A DNA stretch of 64,000 nucleotides from Datisca glomerata (lineage: Eukaryota > Streptophyta > Magnoliopsida > Cucurbitales > Datiscaceae): assembly GCA_003255025.1 (NCBI GenBank), contig QANY01007891.1, positions 62,001 through 126,000 on the forward strand, in the 5' to 3' direction. Position numbers and translations under genes: made by a program. Positions 22,884 through 33,408 of this stretch are shown here, in pieces (positions within the stretch are counted from its first letter, which is position 1; each line of letters begins with the position of its first letter). Below the pieces are notes generated by a model. That model ran no database searches. It worked only from the letters and a program-made list of their open reading frames with translations, and was not told the origin of the DNA.

Positions 22884-24735
22884 TGACCGGGTTTTAGATG
22901 TAGAACAAAATTAATGAACCACGAACGATTCGTTGGCGGAATACAAAATATTTCAAAACAAATATTTAATCGAATTAAAAAAAACTACTCAACGATCATA
23001 CATATTCAGATAAAATTATTCAGGATAGATAGAAATAATTTATACATCTTTCTTGTATTGGAGAAATTCTGATTTGGCGGGATCCAATTATTTGTCTTGC
23101 ATTCTTCGTTCTTGAGATTCACAAAACATCAATTGATCTTCACACCAACAACCATCCGTAAGATTCAGAAGTATATCTCGCAAGGATATTATTAGGAATA
23201 GAGTGTAGACTCTCTAAACAACTGAGGAAGAACAAAACATTTTTTCTTTTTCCTCTGATAGTTTTCGGCTGCAACTGTAAGGGGGAAGGGAGAGAAACTA
23301 TTTTCTGCTCTGAATAATCACACACTATGATTAGGGTTAGGGATGCAACCCTAATGCAATCCATAATATAATAATTAAAAAATTTACACATATACCCCTA
23401 GATATTAAATTGCCGAAATTCATCTCCATGCGCGCTGCTATCTGCTATTTTTACATATTCCCTAGAACCAAGACTATGTCTAAATTCATAAATTTAAATT
23501 ATAAATTAAATTGATCTCTATCAATTAATTTATTTATTTCCTTTATTTACTAATTATCTAATAATTAAAAAATAACAAATGAATTATTTTGGACATTAAT
23601 TTTAGTCTTCACTAATTTAGTGATGACATCCATCACATATGGGTTCGGGAAGTGTACCTTGGTCCAAAACATATTTTTGGTTCAACTGATGTTGTTTCTC
23701 ATTCTTGTCTTTATGAGCTACTCCTGAGACCGAATGAAATCACATGATAAAGCAATGGGATTCAAGTACCTGGCTCATTTATCTCCATAAATTCTCGACC
23801 TATTTAATCACAATATCGTATGACTCCACTATAGGTCCGATGCCGAATTAACTCTCGATTCATGCGCGTTACATTTTCTGTTGGTGCATATAAACATTTT
23901 CATTTCATGCTCTGGAGGATATTTTACGATGTTACCCTTCTTAAATATTAGCAAGAGTGGGATGTAAAATTACTATTTTACCCCTCTTGTTATTATTTCA
24001 TTAGCTCTTTTATTGACTCTGAATAAGAAGACATGACAGTGAAGCGTCTCGTACAGTTTACCATATCTTATTCAATGACTCATTTCATCGAGTACCTGGC
24101 CATGTTTATTTATCCACTTACTCATCAAAAAGCATAAGGTTATTCTTGCTCTTACAATCTCGTCAAGGATTTCATATCTGTGAATCATGTAACTCCAACG
24201 TAACTAAATCACGATCTCAACAGTCGAGGTATTGCCCGACAGTTTGAACTCACTCCTTTGACGAATCAAAGATTGCAAGTAACTTAGTCAAGTTTCACAT
24301 TCACCTCGGGATTAAGGTAAACATGAAAATACTCTTAAGGCGTAACAATTAGATTTAGAGCTAGATAAACAACTTTGCTCTAAATTAATTTGTTATTGAT
24401 TTATTTAACATGTTCAGGTCAACCGTTAAAGTCTCCACTAGCATGCCACAAGATCGACATCATTTGGTTTAATCCAACATTCATAATTGGACTTGATTGT
24501 CCAGTCGATTCTAAGAATATGAATAATATTTTGAACTATCTTAGAAGAGTTTGTCTGAAAGACCACTCAATTTTTACTCTTCTTACGTTGATAATAGTTC
24601 GAGGACTTAAAAAAATTATAAACACGCTTTAGTTAAAGGAAACTTTAATTTATTCATAAAATTCAGTAATACATAAATGTCAAAAAATAATTATTTACTC
24701 ATAAAAAATTATTACACCTTATTTTATAGACTGAA
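22884..24735 (-). repeat. Copia-family LTR of about 1.85 kb
   Basis: Starts TGACCGGGTTTTAG just after the primer-binding site. It shares long stretches with 37323-39261: ACCACGAACGATTCGT near the start, CATAAATTCTCGACCTATT, ACTCTCGATTCATGCGCG, TTATTTCATTAGCTC/TTATTTCC, and ATTTAGAGCTAG near the end. The terminal TATTCCAACA found in the 37 kb copy is eroded here, so the right end is approximate. Confidence 0.7.
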
Positions 24736-24914
24736 AACTAAGACTCGTTATATAAGCCATTGGGCAGCATTAGCAATGAATGATTTAGAATGTTCAATGT
24801 AATTAAAGCTTGAAAATATAGTTTAAAAAACAGAGAATAATACTTTTTAATCAAATGTGTCAAAATGATTAAACTCTCGACAACCTGGGTTTGAATCATA
24901 TATAGTATTCTTAT

Positions 24915-25495
24915 TAGGGGTGTTCAAAAACCGTCCAGACCGTATAATATGATCCGGACCAGACCGAAGTTAATCGGTCTGGACGGTTTTTTTCTCATAT
25001 TTGGTCGGTTCGGTCCAGAATTTCAACCAATTCTGGACCTGGTCGACCAGACCGACCGTATAATATATATAAAATGTTTTTTCAAGTAAAAAGTGATTTT
25101 CCCCATTCCCACATCGGAAAAGAAATAGAGAGTTAAGGTGGGAATGAGTTATAAAAGTACTACATCTACCTCCTCATGATGAAGTAAACGTCCACATGTG
25201 TGTGCTATTAAAACATGTCTTGAAATAATGTGTATTTATTACGCGTATAATATGTTCAATGTATTAATAGTGTATTAAACTTTTAATCTGAAGATTACGT
25301 GTATTTATCACGCGTATAAAACACATACTTAGACCGTAAAATCCGTCTGAACCGACCGTTGAAGTTCGGTCTGGTCGGTTCGGGGTTTTTGCAGTGTTTT
25401 AGTCGATTCGGTCCTCCACATAGAAGGACCGTAATTTTCGGTCTGATCTCATTTTCCTCCAAAAATCCGACCAGACCGACCTTTGAACACCCCTA
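24915..25495. mobile_element. hAT-type MITE
   Basis: 581 bp with ends TAGGGGTGTTCAAAAACC and TTTGAACACCCCTA, flanked by ATTCTTAT and ATTTTTAT (24907-24914 and 25496-25503), an 8-bp target duplication with one mismatch. The interior has GGTCTGGTCGGTTCGG-type phrases on both strands and a duplicated TTACGCGTATAA/TCACGCGTATAA motif. Non-coding. Same end type as the MITE at 21562. Confidence 0.85.
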
Positions 25496-26089
25496 ATTTT
25501 TATTCTTGTAAATTTGATAAATTTCAAAAGAAAAAAAAGGGGAAAATGACAATCTCCCTAACATTTGCGGTTGTTGTACTTTAATATTAATTTTTTCAAA
25601 ATCAACAATTTAGACAATAATCTTTCTTCTTTTAATAATATGGGTCCAAAATTAACCTCTCGTTGTAATCACTAGCAAAACAAACATGTAATACGCACAC
25701 GCCTATGAAAAGTTTAGATATTTTCGTAATTTCACCATCTCGTAAATAAAAACAATTTGTTATTGAAAAGCAAGGAAGAGATTAACGACGACAAAAATGT
25801 AAAATGGTGAAAAAAAATCCTCAAAATGTAAAAGGATTTGGTCTTTTTAAGCTACTCTTAAACATGTGTGCTTGTTTCTGTTAAAGATTCTAACGGGAAG
25901 TTAAGTTTTGACCGTTTATACGTAAAAATAAAAGTTTAGGGAGGGAATCGTTTTTGTCAAAATTATATTACAAATTTTAAAGGGAATGAGAAATATGATT
26001 CGAACTCATGACTTTTAGGGTATGAGTATGAGGGCTTAACCAACTATACCAACTCAACTTATCTTAGAGACTATTGGTTTGAAACTAAC

Positions 26090-26730
26090 GGCATGTTTAC
26101 TAAATGGTAAATGTAATGAATGATATGAAAATGGTAAAGAGTAAGATAAAAGAAGGAAAAAAAATAAAGGAATGAAATGATAATAACATTTCCGTTGGAT
26201 GTATTTACTAACTGTTTGTAATCAGAACCAGAAATGAGTTGTAGTTCTCTTTAATATGTTTACTAACTATCAGTAATCGGAATCAACATGCAAAATTATC
26301 AGCCCAAGATGAACTTTTTTACCTTTTGTGATTTGTTTTTTTTTATATTTCTATGAACTTATTTACCTTATTACAAATTTATGTTTAATTTTTAATTTAT
26401 AAATAATTAATTTAATCATTTAAAATAAATTATATAATTTAATTTTTTGAATTATGAAAATTTTGAACTTTAATTATATTTTAAATAAATAATCATAATA
26501 TAATATTACATTATCATGAAAATATATGTATTACATCGATACTTTAAATATGTCACAATATATACTAAATGGATAGAGGGTACTATTGAAATAGAAGAAA
26601 TAGAATAATGATAGGATGGTAAGGACAAATAAACCTCACATCAAAGAAGGTAAAAATCAATAATCTCATTATTGATTTAGATTTAGAGTGAAACATACAC
26701 ATTTTTACCTTTACGGATGATAAACAAGCT
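26090..26730. mobile_element. Possible MITE with degenerate ends
   Basis: The left phrase GGCATGTTTACTAAATGG and right phrase ATAAACAAGCTT (rc AAGCTTGTTTAT) form weak inverted ends. Internal phrases such as TTTACTAAC are repeated. AT-rich, no coding. Target duplication not clear. The flanking stretch 25504-26090 holds nothing I recognise. Confidence 0.3.
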
Positions 26731-26964
26731 TTAAATACAACTAGCACAAACTGTGGTCCTTTCTCTCACTTCTATTGTATTGCCAAGTTATGGAGTTGTT
26801 TTGACAATTAAAGATGTCATTAAAATACTAAAATTATTCACTTAGAAAAATCAAGGAAACAACTTTAATTTTCTTTTGTGTTAACTTCAAAGAATGTTAA
26901 TAAATTTAATATGAGACAACATGAACCAACTCATTTTATTTTCTTTCAATGGGCATTTCTGGTC

Positions 26965-26970
26965 TATAAA
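26965..26970 (+). promoter_or_regulatory. TATA box of the bZIP gene
   Basis: TATAAA in the context GGTCTATAAAACCC, about 500 bp before the bZIP start codon and about 160 bp before its conserved upstream ORF. This spacing fits a long leader. Confidence 0.55.
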
Positions 26971-27023
26971 ACCCACCATTGACACCGTCCTTCATCTTGG
27001 CCGGGTGTCCTATTCTTTATGAT

Positions 27024-27025
<2 letters not shown>

Positions 27026-27082
<57 letters not shown>
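27026..27082 (+). repeat. (CT)n-(AC)n microsatellite in the bZIP 5' leader
   Basis: About 20 CT units run into eight AC units. CT-rich tracts are common in plant 5' leaders; length variation here could change leader length. Confidence 0.9.
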
Positions 27083-27090
27083 TCATTTTG

Positions 27091-27114
27091 ATGATTCATA
27101 TCTCAGGCGGTTGA
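27091..27114 (+). CDS. Short upstream ORF (7 codons) in the bZIP leader
   Basis: ATG ATT CAT ATC TCA GGC GGT TGA. It precedes the conserved uORF; the A of its TGA is also the first base of another short uORF, 27114-27146. Such first uORFs are usual in S1 bZIP leaders; the peptide itself is not conserved. Confidence 0.5.
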   Translation: MIHISGG

Positions 27115-27126
27115 TGGTTGAGACTA

Positions 27127-27252
27127 ATGTCTCCAGTAGTAAGTGAAATCCTCCTCTTAGGGTTTATGATAAACTCCACTCTTCGACGCAGAACCCACTT
27201 AGTTCAATCTTTCTCCGTTGTTTTCCTCTATTGGTTCTACGTTTTCTCATAA
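27127..27252 (+). CDS. Conserved sucrose-control uORF (SC-uORF) peptide
   Basis: A 41-codon ORF in the leader begins MSPVVSEILL and ends HLVQSFSVVFLYWFYVFS before TAA. This is the conserved peptide uORF of S1-group bZIP mRNAs (Arabidopsis bZIP11/ATB2 type). In that family the nascent peptide stalls ribosomes when sucrose is high and lowers translation of the main ORF. The C-terminal part, the most conserved in the family, is intact here. An in-frame internal Met at residue 14 and overlapping short uORFs in other frames are also present. The main bZIP ORF starts 217 nt after the uORF stop. Sucrose repression is inferred from the peptide, not shown. Confidence 0.93.
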   Translation: MSPVVSEILLLGFMINSTLRRRTHLVQSFSVVFLYWFYVFS

Positions 27253-27469
27253 TCAACCCATCATACTCTGTTTTCTCCACGCACCCTTTTAATTTAATAA
27301 TCAAATCGCAAATTATCCCATCTATTTTCGAAAAAAAATTCATCTGGGTCTTGTTTTTTATCAATTCCAAGCATAACCCAGATAGAAAAAAATCCAATCT
27401 TTTCTGTTATCATTGATCTTATTTAAAGTACTATTATCATTATATTGTTGCTTCTGTTAAGCATAAGCT

Positions 27470-27895
27470 ATGGCTTCCTCTGGCTGCTCTGGAGAAGGTC
27501 TTCGGCAAATAATTGATGAGAGAAAGCTGAAGAGGAAGCTTTCAAATCGAGAATCGGCGCGTCGGTCCAGGATGAGAAAACAGAAGCTACAGGACGATCT
27601 GACGGAACAGATGAACAAGCTGATGGAAGAAAATTACCAAATCATCACCAACATGGACATCACCACCCAGCTTCACTTGAACCTTGAGACGGAGAACTCA
27701 ATCCTCAGGGCTCAGAAGGCGGAGCTCAGCCACAGATTGCTTTATCTCACTGAGATCATTAACTATATGGATTCAAGCACCGGAGGTCTGGTTGTAACAG
27801 GGCATGCAGATCAGTATGAATTCAATTGTTGGAGTTCAACCTTTGTGAATCAACCAATCAGTGTAATGGCCTTTGCTGACGTATTCATGAGCTGA
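27470..27895 (+). CDS. S1-group bZIP transcription factor
   Basis: Single-exon ORF of 141 residues. A basic region at about residues 16-38 (ERKLKRKLSNRESARRSRMR) has the invariant N26-x7-R34 pair. A leucine-zipper heptad region follows to about residue 85 (LTEQMNKLMEEN, then LNLETENSILRAQKAEL). The short size, lack of introns and SC-uORF in the leader place it with the S1 bZIPs (bZIP11/44/2/53/1 group). These are nuclear factors that bind ACGT-type sites, form heterodimers with C-group bZIPs, and control amino-acid and sugar metabolism in low-energy signalling. The first ATG in frame is used; upstream ATGs belong to uORFs. The tail (FADVFMS) is of the expected kind. It looks intact and functional. 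Which S1 member it is cannot be fixed by eye. Confidence 0.93.
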   Translation: MASSGCSGEGLRQIIDERKLKRKLSNRESARRSRMRKQKLQDDLTEQMNKLMEENYQIITNMDITTQLHLNLETENSILRAQKAELSHRLLYLTEIINYMDSSTGGLVVTGHADQYEFNCWSSTFVNQPISVMAFADVFMS

Positions 27896-30800
27896 TTAAT
27901 ATTGTGGGTCACTAATCGCTGGATAAAATGTGTAGGTGGTCTTTAAATTTACTCTGTTTTCTAATTGATCTTGTATGTATAAATATATCAAAGTTTAAAA
28001 TAAGTTATTTCATTAAGTTTCAAACCTTGAAAATATTTTTTATTATTAATAAAGAAGCACTCATATCTGGTCGTTCATGCAAATTCGGATCATCTACTTT
28101 ATGTTGGATAACATGAAATATGTCACTTCAATTGTGCAATTGAAACCATATAACTTAAGGTGTCCAAATTCAGTTCCTCCAATAAAAAATGTTTAATCCG
28201 AATGATTAGTATGTGTTTGAGAGTGCTTGAAAATACTTCTATATGTTGTGGTGTGAATTTGGGGGTGCTTTGTTTAAAAACATTTAAATATATTAAAAAC
28301 TACTAATTAAAGTAAATTTTATTTGACAAATCTTATTATTTGAAGAATATTTTGATATTTTAAAATAATTTTACAAGAAATACCTACACACATATTTGCT
28401 GAAATATTCATAATATAAATAAATATCTATGAAAGTGTTTCATACAAAAATGAATAGGAAATAATTTTCCAGTAAAATGAAAGTTTAAATGCACTTTTAA
28501 AGTTTGATATGAAAGTTTCTCATGTAACAAGCACTTTTAAATGCACCCAAAATAACATTATTTTAATTTAAATAATTATATGTATATGTCCATATTATAT
28601 CAAGCATTTGAATGTATTGTGAGACCTATTTATTTTAATTTAGAAATACTTTAGGAAGCACTTTCAACATTTTTTTTGGAAGTATTGCAAAACAGCAAAA
28701 TGTGTTTTAGACAATAATATTTCTCAAATAAGTATGATTTAAATTATTGTTTTCAAAACACTATAAAACTCATTATACAATTTATCCTATGTCATTCTTC
28801 AAATAGTCGAGAATTAATCCAAATTCATTAATATGTATGATGATGTATGATGGTGGGTATGTGCAAAAATGTAGCTATAGTTGAATAAGTGGGTTGTATG
28901 GATTTGCTTTAGGATTTTTAAAAACTTAAAGCAGAAAATATTATTGATAATGACAAGCAGTTGAATGATGTAACAATCAACAAAGAAGCCCTTAATTGGG
29001 TACCTGTCTAAAATGCTCTTAAATATGGGTTGAAAAGCTAATGTAATTGCAAGCTGACTTTGTCATCAATAAGATTTCTGTTGTTTAATCTAAAGTAATT
29101 TAGTATATATTCACTTTCTTTCTAAAATGTATATGCTTATCTTAATCGCCGCATTAAATTGGTCACGATGATATATACAGTTCTTATATGAACATGCATG
29201 TATCTCATGATCAATTTCAAATCTTTGTTTCTACATTGTCTTTGTAACTCATTGATTTAGTGTTGAAGAAAGTGTGTGATAGTTATTCTAATGGAAACAT
29301 CTAAGCTGCCTGCATTAAGAAACATACAGCATTACTTTTATTATAACTACAAGGGGGGCAGGAGATGTAAATATAGAAACTAATTAAATTATTGCTAAGC
29401 TTGTTTAGGAGCACAATTTGTGGGGAGGAAAATTCAAAACATGATCTATTTGAAAAGCCATTTTTAATAAATAAACTAACTTTGTAAAACTCAAAAATTT
29501 AATACCATTTCAGTTGTTAATACTTTAATATTTATAAAAAATAATCCATTTCTGACCTACTAGCTTAAAGGATCTAAGTCGTGTTCAATACATACATAAA
29601 TTACGTCTTTAATAAATGAATGACATAACGATCGCTCTTCTGTGTTCAATCTTTTTTTAACTTAATCTAAAATATTTGAGTCATTTATACGATAGACAAT
29701 ATGTGGGGTTCTCAGATCTTTATTAGAAGGCTTGGATTGAAAATCTTCTCACATATGAAACAAAAACCAGTAAATTATGCCATGAAAATTAGTACAATAA
29801 AAGCAAAATACTATCTTCAGGATCACTCCCACATGTCGGGGATTTTTTTTCCGGCATGGATGTAGGGGATTTTTTGTGAACTCACACATGTATTTGGTGA
29901 ACCACAAAAGAATTGGTGAACCCCTTATTTGATCAATCCTCATACATATTTAATGAACCGTCACCCGTATTTGATGAACCCCGACATGGATGTCGGCTCG
30001 ACATTATAGAATTCTCCCTATCTTCAATGTAAAATAGCATTATCAGATGATTATGATCCCGAGGATGATAACAAAATTAACTTATAATTAGTTATAATAT
30101 TATATCATACAATAATAGCGGCCAGAGCCATGCATGGCTCATATTCTTTTTCTTTTTCCGTTTCTATATCTTAATAATTATGTTTGTTAAATAACACTAA
30201 ATAATAATTGCAGGCATTTACTTCAAGTTTCATTATAAATGAGTACATTTTCATATTTGAATACTATATTTGGAGAGTGACATCACAAAAATTAAGCCAC
30301 ACGCTTAATAAGGTTGTAGGCGCGTGGTCGTAGATTTTCACACATAAAAAAAATTGTCTCCAAATTGATTTATATCGTCTTCAATTAAATTTTAAATTGA
30401 AATTTGCGAATGCCATTGCGCGCAGACAAACCTTTTAACATTGTTGTAGCATATCTGACGTTTTAAGTAATCTAGATTAGTGTCTTTATTAATTAGTTAA
30501 GTCAATACATTGTAAATTCAGGCTAATTATGAACTAATACTTAAATATATATTATCTCTATCACCTATACTATCATGTGGGGTCGAAACTCATACTTATA
30601 ATGAAAATTTGAGACATGAGTATTTTTAGTCTCAAGGAGTAGATATGGGGAGACATTGAGTCATGTCAGAGATATATCAATGAATCAACTGCTTATTTTT
30701 TTTAACTTGAACATCGTAGAATTCAAAATTACTATTTCTACTATTTAAACATTACGATAAATAAAGTCTTACAATCAACTGCTTAACTTGACTATATGCT

Positions 30801-30900
30801 TTTCCTTATAACTTACGTCGAGTGAAAATTACAAAAATAACAATAATGTAGGCTGTATTGTGGTAAAGTATCCTCTTTGTACTATGAAGAACAATTTATC
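27896..30900. other. Downstream intergenic region, no gene seen
   Basis: AT-rich. About 28200-28740 has loosely inverted phrases (GAGAGTGCTTGAAAATACTTC and GGAAGCACTTTCAACATT) that may be an eroded MITE. About 29820-29990 repeats phrases of the type 'CATGTATTTGGTGAACC' and 'TATTTGATGAACC'; a similar style recurs at 63720-63890. No coding exon recognised. Confidence 0.4.
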
Positions 30901-33408
30901 ATGGGTGTGTTTACGGTTCAATTTGATCGATTTTTTAAAGAAAAATTGAACAGAACCAAATGACTATATATCGAACCGAACCGTTAAGCTCATATGAACT
31001 GAATCTAACCGTGACTTACGGTTCGAACATGCAGTTCAGTAGCAACACCTATAGCTTTTGATTTTTAGAAAAATTATAAGATAATCGAATCGTTTCTGTA
31101 TAACAAGACAATCGAAGCGTGACTTAGAAGTAGAAACTCACCGAAACAATATTTTCAAAACAATCTAATCGTTTCAGAATGATTCTAATCAGAAAACTGG
31201 AGAAGGATAAACTGAGACGCAGTAAAGGAACATAGTTCTCAGAAAATCTATTGGTATGCATTTCTCATAATTAAAATCTAAGGAGAAGTACAATCAAACG
31301 TAAACTTTACAAATACAAACCCTAAAGCAGTTAAAAACAAACATAAAATCTTTAATTGCAAAATCAGAGCAACTTACCTTAGACTGAGACTGAAAGTTAG
31401 AAAAACCGTAAATATTTGGCTTACATACATATATACAAGTGACTCCTTGAACATAAACAAGCAAATAAATCCCTAAATCAACTCAAAACTCTAAATTGAA
31501 CAGGCAGTCCTAAAAACATTACCGTTCGACTTCCATTTCAATAATAGATCTAGCAACCTGCTACAGAAAAATTAAAGAAGAAGAGATATGGAGCAGATTC
31601 ATGAAACCTAACGACCTGAAAGCACGAGACTAAAACCCTCGATCTATTGAAAGCGTGCTAGCGATGAAAAGAAACTCTCTATCTACTGAAAGCTCGCGAT
31701 CTGGAAGCTTGTGACCTGATTTGATAGTGAGGGGAAGAAAAAGAGGTGAGAGGAGGTTTGATTAGAGAGGGAACCATTTGCTTTAAGATTGAGTCAAAGA
31801 GAAATAAGAGCTTGCGCTTCTGAGTTGTGACTTGATAGTGAGTAGAGGAGAAAGAGGTACAGAGAGAGAGGGGGGGGTAGAGAGGAGACGGGGATGAAAG
31901 TTAGGGTTTCAATGACATAATATATTTAATTTATAGGGTTGAATCTAAATCATACTCCTTTGGTAATTTATATCCTTAAATTATAAATTTAGCATCATAT
32001 ACCTTAATGTATACGAATTAGTCAATTTGACCCTTGAATACTAATACAGTTAATAATCTAATGGACACTATTTAAATACTTTCTATTCCCTTCTCCCTTC
32101 CCCATTTTCTCTTTCATTGCTTTTCTATCTCATTGTTTCTCTCTTTCTTGATTCTTGCACTCTCTATTTTATCATTCTTTTGTTTTCATCTTTTTTTTAA
32201 ATTGATTATAACTCTCTATTTCTCTCTCACTCTCTATTTTTCTATGTCTATGTTTCCGCTCTCTCTCACTCTCTACTTCTCGCCCTCTAGGAAAGTCTCC
32301 AACTTTCACACTTTCATTCATTTTCAATTCAGTCCATAAAAAACAATTATTATATTAATTATAGAATGTCAAACTAGAAAATTTTGTCTCACAACTTTCC
32401 TCAACTTTCTTAGCAAACAAATGCAAAATAACCCCCACTCCAAAAAATCAAAATGAAAAGGCAACAAAAATAATAAGTGCAAGCGATTCGTAATTCAAAA
32501 TCAATTCAATTTGATATGGAAGAGCAAATACTCACACGCCGTTGAAATTTTAATGAGATAATATAGAAAACACCAATTTAGATTTGATTCTTTCGATCTT
32601 TCCAAGCAATCAAATGACGTATTGACAAGATTTTTCAAGGGAAGAGAACGAAAAAGATGAAACACATGGAAATATGAATAATGAACCTAAAATTATCAGC
32701 CGAATGAATAGAGAAATTTTGGCTCGAATTTAAGTTTAAAATATCAATCGTTCTAAGAGTTTAATAGTGAAGAAACGCCAACCTTGAATTTGAAGAATTC
32801 TGAGAAACAATAGCATGGCACTAAGACTCTACTTTGATCATTTCGCTGAAGTAAAGTGACTTTAGTATTTAAGTAGAGGAGTGAGGACGATAAAGCCATG
32901 TACATATATAGAGTTATAATCAATTTAAAGAAAAAGAGGAAAACAAAATAGTGATAAAACATAGAGTGGGAGAATCAAGAAAGAGAGAAACAATGAGATA
33001 GAAAAGCAGATAAGGGGAGAGAAAGAAGCAGTGAAAGAGAATGGAGAAGAGACAGTGGAAGAGAAATCATTTAAATAGTGTTCGTTATATTATTAACGGT
33101 AAGTCTAACAGTGTTAGTGTCCAGGGGTAGTATTAATAGTATTGGTTAATTGATATATATTAAGGGTATATAATACTAAATTTATATTTTAGGGGTATAA
33201 ATTACCGAACGTTGAAACTTTAAGGGTATGATTTGTATTTAGTGTTAATTTATATTTATATATCTTTTATTCGGTTCGGTTCGGTTGAACGATTAAAAAA
33301 ATAGGCGAACCGCGAACCGAACAAAAACATCAGTTTTTTCTTCTTATTGAACCGAACTGAGAGGGTTCGGTTCACTTTCATCGTTCGGTATATTTTTTAA
33401 CACCCCTA
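30901..33408. mobile_element. Possible hAT-like element carrying a nested long-TIR element
   Basis: The right end reads GGTATATTTTTTAACACCCCTA, the same end type as the hAT MITEs at 21562 and 24915. The left end is the weaker ATGGGTGTGTTTACGGTTC at about 30901. Both flanks carry GGTTCGGTT/AACCGAAC phrases (30970-31040 and 33270-33370). Removing the nested element at 31935-33244 leaves about 1.2 kb. No matching 8-bp flanks were found, so the left end is uncertain. Non-coding. Confidence 0.35.
31935..33244. mobile_element. Non-autonomous Mutator-like element with roughly 250-300 bp inverted ends
   Basis: The left 31935-32210 and the reverse complement of about 32940-33244 align well. Shared blocks include AAATCATAC, GGTAATTTATA, AACACTATTTAAAT-like, and AATCAAGAAAGAGAGAAACA with AATGAGATAGAAAAGCA. 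Both sides carry the identical 9-mer TTAATTTAT (31926-31934 and 33245-33253), the length expected for a Mutator-like target duplication. The interior (about 32220-32930) has no coding similarity. About 1310 bp. Confidence 0.75.
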
